From positions 1-5,696 of the forward strand of contig JABABH010000174.1 of the NCBI GenBank assembly GCA_014238325.1: a stretch of DNA of 5,696 nucleotides. The letters are read 5' to 3'. The DNA is from Coxiellaceae bacterium (GTDB taxonomy: Bacteria; Pseudomonadota; Gammaproteobacteria; Coxiellales; Coxiellaceae). The notes beneath the pieces are model-generated. The model had not been told where the DNA came from and searched no databases. It was given only the letters and a program-made list of their open reading frames with translations. Positions 1 to 5,667 of this stretch are shown piece after piece (the stretch's first letter is position 1; the number at the start of each line of letters is the position of its first letter). Both the position numbers and the translations under genes were made by a program.

Positions 1-251
1 ATGGCGAGTTAGTGGAAGGATTTGCATCATTACCACTGGAAGGCCATGATGAGAGCAAACATGCGTGGTTCGAAAAAACCTTATTGCATCATTTCGGTAA
101 AACCTGTGAAATACTGATTTTTCTAATAGGAGCTATGACCATCGTTGAGATCATTGATCACTTCAATGGTAATACTTCGAGCTCGTTCCACAGAGCTCCC
201 AGACAAACGTTGAATATACTCAATCTGTTCACGGCACAACTGAATATCTAA
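1..251 (+). pseudogene. nhaD: Truncated NhaD-type Na+/H+ antiporter gene (5' end outside the window)
   Basis: An open frame enters from the left edge (first full codon at 3) and stops with TAA at 249-251. The 56 codons from 3 to 170 read like the NhaD family of membrane Na+/H+ antiporters: a HH-F-G-EI run followed by FLIGAMTIVEIIDHFNG, very close to the family's FLLGAMTIVELIDAH-GF segment. Intact NhaD proteins are several hundred residues long with many membrane segments, and this motif lies in their N-terminal part. After codon 170 the frame becomes polar and unrelated (NTSSSFHRAP...) because it reads antisense through dotL. So I see a gene cut after its N-terminal region, not a complete antiporter. 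The GTG at 12 is only an internal in-frame codon; the true start must lie upstream. Assignment to NhaD is fairly sure; the pseudogene status is inferred from the missing downstream part. An assembly join would give the same picture. Confidence 0.7.
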
Positions 252-2390
252 TAAGGGTTTCATCAATGACTGATGGTCTGAAACCGCGAGTCTATCTTTT
301 AAAAGAATGGCTTCAGGCATCTGATTAAAAACGCTAATTTCATCATTTACGGTGTCGATTTCAGGAAATGGCTCAAGCACTGCCTCAGCGACAGTATCTG
401 ATTTTTCGTAAAATTGATCTAATGCCATCATCGCTGAGTCAACATAAGAAAGCTGGTCACCGTGCTCCTCAAAAACCGCTTGAAGGCGTTCAATACTCGT
501 ATAATCACCTACTAATGGCGTTGCTGCCATCACAGCTGCTTTCTCCTTCCATTGTTCTAAGCAATGCTGAGAAGCTTTTAATTGTTTAATCATAGCATCA
601 GATGGCGCATCGACCTTTAAAAAATGGTTCAACCGCATGCTGTGTACGGGGGAAGGATCAGCATAAAAGAATTTGCCACGCACAATTTTAGATTTATAAA
701 GAAAATGCGCTTCTCCTGGTGCTTGCTCTTTTAAATCAAGTAAGTCAATACGAGCCCGTTTATCTACACGCGCTCCACGGGCATCTTGATAGGTACCTAA
801 TACGCTTCCTTGATCCACCTGAAAGCTTTCAACATGAGTCACATAGGATTCCCCAGCCGATTTCATAAAGAAGTCCCAAGTTTCAGTCGGATCTTCCAAT
901 TTCATGCAGACTTTTATATTCGTATTCGCACCAATAGAGGCTGCTTCTTCTTTAGAAACTTTTTGAAAAGCAGGTAAATCTTGTCCCGCAAAAACGACAG
1001 AAAAGCCTAAGGATCGCGCCTGTGCCGGCACAACAGAGAATCCTTCAACCGCATAATAACCGTATTCATCCAAAATACATAAGAAGGGTGTTTTTGCATT
1101 GGTAGGTTTCGTATCAATGAGGTCAGCATATTTTCCCTCAACCTGCTCTCCTAAACCAGATGCCATCATAGCTTTTAAAGTCGAGACAATGATCTTTCCT
1201 AAATTAGACAATTCATCGGGAGACTTTTCAAGCGCTGGCAATAGCACGCATAAAATTCTACGATTCAATACCACATCTCGCAGGCTCACTTCAGCTAACT
1301 TCGTACGCATAATATGGCTATAAGTATCCGCCAATGAGGTGAAGACACGAACAAGCTGCATGGTAATAAAACCATGCTGCTCCAATACCTGAGACACCTG
1401 CTTACCTTTTTTTTCTTTATTATATCCCGGCAACGTTAATACATAATTCGTAATAGGCTCCATCGTACTCGCTGGCATATTTTCCAAGCTGACTGGATCG
1501 GCATTGTCTCGTAAAAATAATTTATCCACTACAATCGCTTCTAGTCGCGGCAAGTGAAAATAATTTCGAATGCTATTCGCATCTAATAAGACGTGCCCCG
1601 CATCACGCATCGCCACCAATAATTTCATCAGCGCCTCAACGAATGCAATAGCCCGACCTTTCCACATGTCACCATCCGAGGAAGAAGAAGCTTTATCCAT
1701 TAAGCTCACAATCAGCTGAGACAACATACTGGAGGAACCGCTAGAAAAAGGATTCAATGTATTAGATAAGCGAGTCTTCTGTGGGCCAATAATATCACGA
1801 GCACCTGTCATGAAATTAATGACGAGCATATCATCTTCGCGATGCATCGCTTGGATCATAGAAAATAACTTAGCAAATAAAGCGTTATCGCCTTTACCAT
1901 CGATATAAATAAAACCACTCGCTTGCACCAATGCATTATAAGCAATCGAGATAAGTGCTTCTGTTTTACCACTACCGGTAGAACCAAATATTAAAACATG
2001 TGTGCGCATGTCTTCATTGGTAAACCAAAGTTCTTCTTCTGTTTTAAGGTCATTACCAAAATAGTAAATACCGCTCGCTGAACGAGGCTTCTGACTGCCG
2101 GGCATCGGATCATTATAGTCTTTAAGATGTGAATATAAGGGCAAGCGAAACGGGAGTTTTAGACGGCGCGTCTTAGTATAAGCAAAAGTAAGGATACCCA
2201 GGATTAAAATAAAGTCTGAAAAATAAGACATCACACAAGAAGCTATAGCCAATACCAATAAAAATATTGAAATATGCTTAGGGTTACTCAGCGAATCTGC
2301 GATGCGCACACTCAGCGTACGCGTATCCCGCAAGACTTGCGAATGAAAACGTTCGTGCTTCTCTTCTAATCCACGCGTCTGGTATCCCAT
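123..2390 (-). CDS. dotL: Dot/Icm type IVB coupling protein ATPase DotL (IcmO)
   Basis: This is the type IV coupling protein of the Dot/Icm system: an inner-membrane ATPase that receives effectors and feeds them to the secretion channel. The 755 residues show two hydrophobic segments near the N-terminus (about 41-56 and 58-72), a Walker A motif GSTGSGKT at 136-143, a Walker B-like stretch CILDE at 438-442, the FAGQDLPAF segment at 467-475 typical of VirD4/TraG-like proteins, and a helical C-terminal tail (about 600-755). In Legionella the tail binds DotN, IcmS-IcmW and LvgA. L. pneumophila DotL is about 783 residues, so this one is slightly short. The ATG at 2390 follows GGGGAG with only 3 bases between, and lies 25 bases inside dotM, so translation is probably coupled. 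The last 15 residues (TIEVINDLND GHSSY, 741-755) are encoded opposite conserved nhaD codons, so the natural C-terminal tip may be altered. No icmN/dotK follows, unlike in L. pneumophila. Confidence 0.96.
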   Translation of the reverse strand: MGYQTRGLEEKHERFHSQVLRDTRTLSVRIADSLSNPKHISIFLLVLAIASCVMSYFSDFILILGILTFAYTKTRRLKLPFRLPLYSHLKDYNDPMPGSQKPRSASGIYYFGNDLKTEEELWFTNEDMRTHVLIFGSTGSGKTEALISIAYNALVQASGFIYIDGKGDNALFAKLFSMIQAMHREDDMLVINFMTGARDIIGPQKTRLSNTLNPFSSGSSSMLSQLIVSLMDKASSSSDGDMWKGRAIAFVEALMKLLVAMRDAGHVLLDANSIRNYFHLPRLEAIVVDKLFLRDNADPVSLENMPASTMEPITNYVLTLPGYNKEKKGKQVSQVLEQHGFITMQLVRVFTSLADTYSHIMRTKLAEVSLRDVVLNRRILCVLLPALEKSPDELSNLGKIIVSTLKAMMASGLGEQVEGKYADLIDTKPTNAKTPFLCILDEYGYYAVEGFSVVPAQARSLGFSVVFAGQDLPAFQKVSKEEAASIGANTNIKVCMKLEDPTETWDFFMKSAGESYVTHVESFQVDQGSVLGTYQDARGARVDKRARIDLLDLKEQAPGEAHFLYKSKIVRGKFFYADPSPVHSMRLNHFLKVDAPSDAMIKQLKASQHCLEQWKEKAAVMAATPLVGDYTSIERLQAVFEEHGDQLSYVDSAMMALDQFYEKSDTVAEAVLEPFPEIDTVNDEISVFNQMPEAILLKDRLAVSDHQSLMKPLLDIQLCREQIEYIQRLSGSSVERARSITIEVINDLNDGHSSY

Positions 2391-3532
2391 ACGCTCCCCG
2401 CAGTTTCAGTGTATAAAATATTGTCAATCTCTGCTGCTAGAGCCGTCACAGCTGTTTGGTATGTGGGCGTGCGTAATCTATGGCCCACGGCTCGTTCTGC
2501 TAAACGATGGCCAAATAAGGCTGCTATCTCCACCACACAAGTAGGTCGTCCGACTGCATTCAAGCTATACCATAAAGGACGGTCTACTGGCTTTAACCAT
2601 AAAAATTCCGCTGATGCTAAGACTCCATTCATGCGAGCAATTTCTAACAGAGTCGGCATGACCGTGCCTAGATAAGCATGCCGCTGCTCCACCCAGCGAA
2701 CCACTTCTGCATCTTTATACTTAGAAGCTAATTCCGACACACCACGAAAATCTAAGGTTTGATGACGCACAGAATTCGAGATCTGCTCAATCAAGGTATC
2801 TTTGACTGAAAAGTCTCGTTCTATTTGAGCGACAAAAATAACAAATAAGGCTTGAATATGATGAGGGAGATTCTCTGCACCTGACCAAACTGCCCCCATC
2901 TGTAAAGCAAATACTCGTTCAGTTTCTGGTTTCTTCAACGTCCATTTCTTACGCCCCTCTGAGTCTTCCTCTACCAACAATAAATGGTGTTCTTTACAAT
3001 AATCTAGTGGTAATTGCGCCATGGCCCATGGACCTTCATCTAAATTTTTAGTGGAGGCGCCCGAGGCAATAGCCGGTAAAATCTGTGGCCAAACTTGAGC
3101 CCCAACTTTACGTAAAGTAGGCATACTGTGCACATGACGGAACCGCAAATTTTTGCTATGAAAGTATAGTCTCCTCGCCAATTCTAATAGGATGAGGGCA
3201 ACAGGCCAACATAACCAATCCCCAACCGAGCGACTAATAGCTGTCATTTCCTCAAAACTCACCTGTTTCAGGGGGACAATAGACATAAAATGATCCCATA
3301 AAATTAAGTGATGCGTATTCAGCAGTGGAGCATAAAACAGATTCGTGAGCCCATTGATGCCGGCAACGAATACTTGAATCAATAAAATTTCATAATGACG
3401 GATAAAAAACAGCACATGCAACACCGGCGCACGGCCAAACCACCATACGAGCACAAGGGCAATCGTGATCAAAGTTAATAACCAAAATAAATTGGCAGTC
3501 TGATCAGTGGCCTGATTATTTTGTGGCTGCAT
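2366..3532 (-). CDS. dotM: Dot/Icm coupling-complex protein DotM (IcmP)
   Basis: DotM is the inner-membrane partner of DotL in the type IV coupling complex. Its cytosolic domain in Legionella has basic patches reported to recognise glutamate-rich effector signals. The 388 residues compare with about 376 in L. pneumophila. Hydrophobic segments are visible at about 15-33, 36-58 and 105-121, followed by a cytosolic domain of about 265 residues. That domain contains the family-like block SLNAVGRPTCVVEIAALFGH (323-342), close to the LNxVGR...VEVAG.YAH pattern I recall from IcmP. The N-terminus, Met then polar Gln/Asn residues before the first membrane segment, also resembles IcmP, which supports the ATG at 3532. 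No good Shine-Dalgarno sequence precedes it (AT-rich leader), but a perfect TATAAT lies at 3549-3554, so the mRNA may have a very short leader. It overlaps dotL by 25 bases and forms a pair with it, as icmPO does in Legionella. Confidence 0.95.
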   Translation of the reverse strand: MQPQNNQATDQTANLFWLLTLITIALVLVWWFGRAPVLHVLFFIRHYEILLIQVFVAGINGLTNLFYAPLLNTHHLILWDHFMSIVPLKQVSFEEMTAISRSVGDWLCWPVALILLELARRLYFHSKNLRFRHVHSMPTLRKVGAQVWPQILPAIASGASTKNLDEGPWAMAQLPLDYCKEHHLLLVEEDSEGRKKWTLKKPETERVFALQMGAVWSGAENLPHHIQALFVIFVAQIERDFSVKDTLIEQISNSVRHQTLDFRGVSELASKYKDAEVVRWVEQRHAYLGTVMPTLLEIARMNGVLASAEFLWLKPVDRPLWYSLNAVGRPTCVVEIAALFGHRLAERAVGHRLRTPTYQTAVTALAAEIDNILYTETAGSVWDTRRVD

Positions 3533-3548
3533 ATTAAAAAACCATATT

Positions 3549-3554
3549 ATTATA
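3549..3554 (-). promoter_or_regulatory. Candidate -10 box for dotM-dotL
   Basis: A perfect TATAAT on the minus strand lies 16 bases upstream of the dotM ATG. The -35 position carries only a weak match (GTGATC at 18 bases spacing, three of six consensus bases). If used, transcription would begin about ten bases before the start codon, giving a nearly leaderless dotM mRNA, which would fit the missing Shine-Dalgarno sequence. AT-rich DNA makes chance matches common. Confidence 0.35.
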
Positions 3555-3711
3555 AGCTAGGAGTTATTTCTCGATCACGTTTCACGGCATATCTATGGTT
3601 GAAGCATGCCAAAGCATAGGTATCAATCAACAAGCATCTCTATGAACAAAGTGCTCTTCAAACCGCAGGCCTGATGATGTTGCGTGCCGCTGGAAACAGG
3701 GTACCGATTCC

Positions 3712-3726
3712 CGTGCACGGAGCACG
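3712..3726. repeat. Small perfect inverted repeat just downstream of icmQ
   Basis: CGTGC (3712-3716) and GCACG (3722-3726) pair perfectly around a 5-base loop, beginning 14 bases after the icmQ stop codon. A stem of five G+C-rich pairs could slow polymerase or protect an mRNA 3' end. There is no T-run on either side, so it does not meet the usual definition of an intrinsic terminator. Confidence 0.35.
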
Positions 3727-3739
3727 TCCCAAAATCACA

Positions 3740-4477
3740 TTACCCTACGGGTATGAGGTTAGCATTTCTGTACATATAACGACGCCCACGATACACAAAC
3801 GCCAAGATATTTTCAGGTATAATGGCATAGGGCAATAGGCTCAACAAATTATGTCCAAAACGATCTTTCCGATGATACTCAGCAGTCGGCACAATATTAC
3901 TTGGATCCACAGAAACCTCAATATAGGCTTCCGATTCCTCAGAATATTTTGAGCGAATCACTCTACACACATGATCCTCATGCTGATAAATAGGGCGGGC
4001 CACTATATATTGCGAAATTGAAGCTAATTGAACCAACCATTGCTGAAAATCTTGCCCATCGGCTTGATAAAGCGAGACATATACCTTAACACCCTTATCC
4101 GGCAATAGCGTCGGCAGAGAATGACCCACCAGCTCCATCGATGATGCCTGGCTATTGATCAATTTATTTTCAAGCGACAGCGCAGTCTCATGTATATCCT
4201 CAAAATCGATTAACAAGGTTTTGATAAAGCTAGAGTCCCCAACGTCATGTTGAGCAACCTTGCTCGCAATAGAACGGATAGCGCGAATATAACTCAATAT
4301 AGCATCTATATTTTTGCTCACATCCCTTGCCATCTCAGCTCGAGATGTATTATACCACTGAGCAGCCGTGACAAAATCATGCGTCGCCGACTGAATACAC
4401 TTCAAGAGCAAGCGCTTGACTTCTATTGTTTTTTTCGAAGCTAAAAAACCAGGCGACCGGATAAAATCAGAATGCAT
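3740..4477 (-). CDS. icmQ: Dot/Icm protein IcmQ, with long divergent N-terminal region
   Basis: IcmQ is a cytosolic Dot/Icm component. In L. pneumophila (about 191 residues) its N-terminal domain binds IcmR and membranes, and its C-terminal domain has an ADP-ribosyltransferase-like fold that binds NAD+. This 245-residue protein matches the C-terminal domain from about 129 to 245. Recognisable blocks are VKVYVSLYQADG (130-141), a tryptophan helix (147), RPIYQHEDHV (161-170) and VIRSKYSEESEAY (173-185), then DRFG..LLSL (205-214) and the C-terminal NILAFVYRGRRYMYRNANLI. The first 128 residues are helical and polar, and I see no clear resemblance to the Legionella N-terminal domain. They are longer by roughly the whole length difference. 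This is expected in part, since this region co-evolves with the species-specific partner. The ATG at 4477 has only a weak GGA-like site upstream and lies 28 bases after the stop of the 51-codon gene, suggesting a shared transcript. IcmQ identity is based on motif memory. Confidence 0.88.
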   Translation of the reverse strand: MHSDFIRSPGFLASKKTIEVKRLLLKCIQSATHDFVTAAQWYNTSRAEMARDVSKNIDAILSYIRAIRSIASKVAQHDVGDSSFIKTLLIDFEDIHETALSLENKLINSQASSMELVGHSLPTLLPDKGVKVYVSLYQADGQDFQQWLVQLASISQYIVARPIYQHEDHVCRVIRSKYSEESEAYIEVSVDPSNIVPTAEYHRKDRFGHNLLSLLPYAIIPENILAFVYRGRRYMYRNANLIPVG

Positions 4478-4505
4478 CAGCTAAATCCATGATCAGACGT
4501 TGATA

Positions 4506-4661
4506 TTATAAACCAAAGGACCTACCTCTCTCGGCATCTTCTGTAACGTGATCGACCTGTGCACTCACCTCTTCCAAGGACTGATTCAACATGGTTTTCA
4601 AGTCAAATATACTCGTGGAAAGCTGGTGATTGATATTGTTTTCAGGGGACTGAGTAAACAT
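4506..4661 (-). CDS. 51-residue coiled-coil protein upstream of icmQ; candidate FIR (IcmR functional counterpart)
   Basis: This short gene reads MFTQSPENNI..., ends ...GRSFGL, and stops with TAA at 4506-4508. A strong Shine-Dalgarno sequence, AAGGAG (4667-4672), sits 5 bases before the ATG, the best in the window. Hydrophobic residues I10, L14, I18, L21, L25, L29 (or S28), V32, V36 and V39 repeat every 3 or 4 positions, predicting one amphipathic helix or coiled coil of about 30 residues. No membrane segment or signal peptide is seen. In Legionellales the gene next to icmQ encodes a hypervariable partner that binds the IcmQ N-terminal domain (IcmR in L. pneumophila, unrelated FIR genes elsewhere, CoxigA/B in Coxiella). 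Position, orientation and helical nature fit that role, but at 51 residues it would be much smaller than IcmR (about 120). That it is a real gene is well supported; the FIR function is inferred from context. Confidence 0.72.
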   Translation of the reverse strand: MFTQSPENNINHQLSTSIFDLKTMLNQSLEEVSAQVDHVTEDAERGRSFGL

Positions 4662-4674
4662 GTAAACTCCTTAC

Positions 4675-4690
4675 AACTAAATGTTTAGTT
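4675..4690. repeat. Palindrome in the leader of the 51-codon gene
   Basis: AACTAAA (4675-4681) and TTTAGTT (4684-4690) are perfect inverted 7-base arms separated by TG. The site lies between the candidate -10 box at 4718-4723 and the ribosome binding site at 4667-4672 of the minus-strand operon, starting only 3 bases above the latter. It could be an operator for a dimeric regulator or an RNA hairpin next to the ribosome binding site. No known regulator motif is recognised. Confidence 0.4.
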
Positions 4691-4717
4691 CTTACCAAAT
4701 CATGGGTAGTGGTTTTT

Positions 4718-4723
4718 ATTATA
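4718..4723 (-). promoter_or_regulatory. Candidate -10 box for the 51-codon gene and icmQ
   Basis: A perfect TATAAT on the minus strand, preceded by TTG, lies 56 bases upstream of the ATG at 4661. The best -35 candidate at 18 bases spacing is TTCCAA, matching three of six consensus bases. Its position upstream of a strong ribosome binding site makes it the most plausible promoter of the minus-strand operon. Confidence 0.45.
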
Positions 4724-4816
4724 CAATAGATTGGATTAAAATTGGAAATTTTTTCCATATCCTATACACTTGCTCTCAATTATGCTATAAGCCAGACTAA
4801 CCAAGCGCTCAAATAT

Positions 4817-4845
4817 TAGGCATTTTTTCAACCATATGCTACAAT
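4817..4845 (+). promoter_or_regulatory. Candidate sigma-70 promoter of icmT-icmS
   Basis: TAGGCA (4817-4822, four of six -35 consensus bases) is followed after exactly 17 bases by TACAAT (4840-4845, five of six -10 bases). A TG at 4837-4838 gives an extended -10 element. Transcription would start near 4852, about 30 bases before the icmT ATG. This is the best-formed promoter in the window. Confidence 0.55.
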
Positions 4846-4882
4846 AATCCATGAAACTGATCACATTTGACGATAATTGTAG

Positions 4883-5155
4883 ATGAAAACAGTATCTCAA
4901 TCACATTGGAGGGATTCAGCTCGCTCTGTTCGCTTCTTTATATGGGACGGCAAGACTGCCTTTGCGCTACTCCTCTGTTTGTTACATATTCGTCTATGGA
5001 CCTTTATGATTGCCATTGCTGCTCTCTTATTCTTTAGTTTGCTCAATCGCTTTGGCTTTACGCCTGAAATCTTTGTTCGCTGGCTACGCACCACACTGGC
5101 GGGCGCGAGAAAGCCGGCCATGATGTGGTGGCAAAAACCTAACTCATTGAAATAA
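4883..5155 (+). CDS. icmT: Dot/Icm small membrane protein IcmT
   Basis: IcmT is a small membrane protein required for Dot/Icm function, linked in Legionella to effector export and egress from host cells. The 90 residues (about 86 in L. pneumophila) carry the family signature: HWRDSAR at 8-14, RFFIWDGKTAF at 17-27, the hydrophobic block LLHIRLWTF (33-41), then RFGFTPEIFVRWLR (56-69) and LAGARKPAMMWW near the C-terminus. One or two membrane passes lie within about 26-54. The ATG at 4883 is supported because the conserved HWRDSAR begins 7 codons in, as in known IcmT proteins. There is no clear Shine-Dalgarno sequence before it. It is first of a two-gene unit with icmS, 38 bases downstream, and is transcribed away from the icmQ operon. 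Confidence 0.95.
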   Translation: MKTVSQSHWRDSARSVRFFIWDGKTAFALLLCLLHIRLWTFMIAIAALLFFSLLNRFGFTPEIFVRWLRTTLAGARKPAMMWWQKPNSLK

Positions 5156-5193
5156 ATATATTATTATAAACTCATGCTAGGCAGACTCAACCG

Positions 5194-5532
5194 ATGGACT
5201 TATCGACTCAGCTCTCTATGATTACCAAAAAAATGGGTATGAACTTTACCTGGAAAAATAAATCTATATCCCAGAAAGATGCCTTTTCTACTAAAGGCTT
5301 ATTACCTGCCTTAACCAAACGTGCGGATGGATTATCGCAACTTTGTCTCGGATATGGACTAGGAGCAAGCTACCAAGACTTAAAAGAATCCCTATTAGGC
5401 AAAGAAATTATTTTTGATAACTTCACCCCCAGTAGTTTACGATTGATTTGTATCCTAGATGTGCTGATAGAGATCCAAAAAATGAGCAGCTCTCGGGAGT
5501 TGGTTGCGCTAGATGAATTGATGTATGATTAA
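5194..5532 (+). CDS. icmS: Dot/Icm effector chaperone IcmS
   Basis: IcmS is a small acidic cytoplasmic chaperone. With IcmW it binds the DotL C-terminal tail and a subset of effectors, presenting them to the coupling complex. The 112 residues (about 114 in L. pneumophila) align along the whole length by eye: M-x-K-M-x-M-x-F near 9-18, FSTKGLLPALTKRAD (31-45), the hallmark CLGYGLGASY (51-60), LLGKEIIFD (67-75), LRLICILDVL (82-91) and the C-terminal LDELMYD. The ATG at 5194 gives the expected N-terminal length; a weak AGG lies 12 bases upstream. It follows icmT on the same strand and probably shares its promoter. Its docking partner DotL is encoded in the same window. Confidence 0.96.
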   Translation: MDLSTQLSMITKKMGMNFTWKNKSISQKDAFSTKGLLPALTKRADGLSQLCLGYGLGASYQDLKESLLGKEIIFDNFTPSSLRLICILDVLIEIQKMSSSRELVALDELMYD

Positions 5533-5667
5533 ATTTGACCAAAATCGCTAATTTGTTTATTATTTGATCATAAAAAATATTCTTCAATTCTTTATGTAAG
5601 TTATATATAATGCTATTTAACTTTATATTTATTAAAGAAATATCCAATATTTTTACCTCATAAATCG
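5533..5667. other. AT-rich spacer after icmS
   Basis: I found no gene and no convincing intrinsic terminator here. A TATAAT at 5606-5611 with a weak TTCAAT 17 bases upstream (5583-5588) could be a plus-strand promoter for a gene beginning at the right edge, but the region is so AT-rich that this may be chance. Confidence 0.3.

Larger units (their letters stand above)
3533..3739. other. icmQ-dotM spacer with a GC-rich, partly structured block
   Basis: This 207-base gap lies between two same-strand Dot/Icm genes that would otherwise be expected close together. The dotM-proximal part (3533-3600) is AT-rich and holds the candidate dotM promoter. The part at 3661-3720 is about 62% G+C by my count (37 of 60), well above the surrounding genes. 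It contains the 10-base palindrome CCGTGCACGG (3711-3720) and a short hairpin at 3712-3726. Only tiny frames exist: a plus-strand ATG frame from 3606 of 22 codons, and a minus-strand frame beginning with GTG right after the icmQ stop of about 26 codons. Neither has a ribosome binding site. No tRNA fold or recognisable family was found. It may be a repeat, a small RNA, or a decayed gene; I cannot decide. Confidence 0.5.
4662..4882. promoter_or_regulatory. Divergent promoter region between the icmQ operon and icmTS
   Basis: The 221 AT-rich bases separate the starts of two oppositely oriented Dot/Icm transcription units, so both must be driven from here. Within it are a plus-strand candidate promoter near 4817-4845, a minus-strand TATAAT at 4718-4723, a near-perfect palindrome at 4675-4690, and a smaller inverted repeat GGAAA...TTTCC at 4744-4756. 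I looked for the PmrA-type TTAA direct repeat and the CpxR-type GTAAA-N5-GTAAA pattern known from Legionella and Coxiella icm promoters and found no convincing example. Confidence 0.6.

Noticed and set aside
2409..2675. An 88-codon plus-strand frame opposite dotM
   Set aside because: It is a shadow of the conserved dotM C-terminal region.
3606..3674. A short plus-strand frame (MPKHRYQSTS...) in the icmQ-dotM spacer
   Set aside because: It is only 22 codons, with no ribosome binding site or helix pattern. It may be part of a repeat but cannot be supported as a gene.
3690..3730. A tRNA-like T-arm (GGTACCGATTCCCG)
   Set aside because: No acceptor, D-arm or anticodon arm can be folded around it.
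4654..4666. Two GTAAA boxes resembling a CpxR site known from Legionella icm promoters
   Set aside because: The boxes are only 3 bases apart instead of about 5, and lie on the start codon of the small gene, downstream of any promoter.
4681..4800. A 39-codon plus-strand frame (MFSSYQIMGSG...) in the divergent promoter region
   Set aside because: It has no ribosome binding site, odd composition for a protein, and overlaps the candidate minus-strand promoter and palindrome.
4897..5121. A 74-codon minus-strand frame opposite icmT
   Set aside because: It is entirely antisense to a clear icmT and has no family resemblance.
5423..5647. A 74-codon minus-strand frame overlapping the icmS 3' end
   Set aside because: It is low-complexity, Ile/Asn/Lys-rich translation of AT-rich spacer and icmS antisense, with no ribosome binding site.
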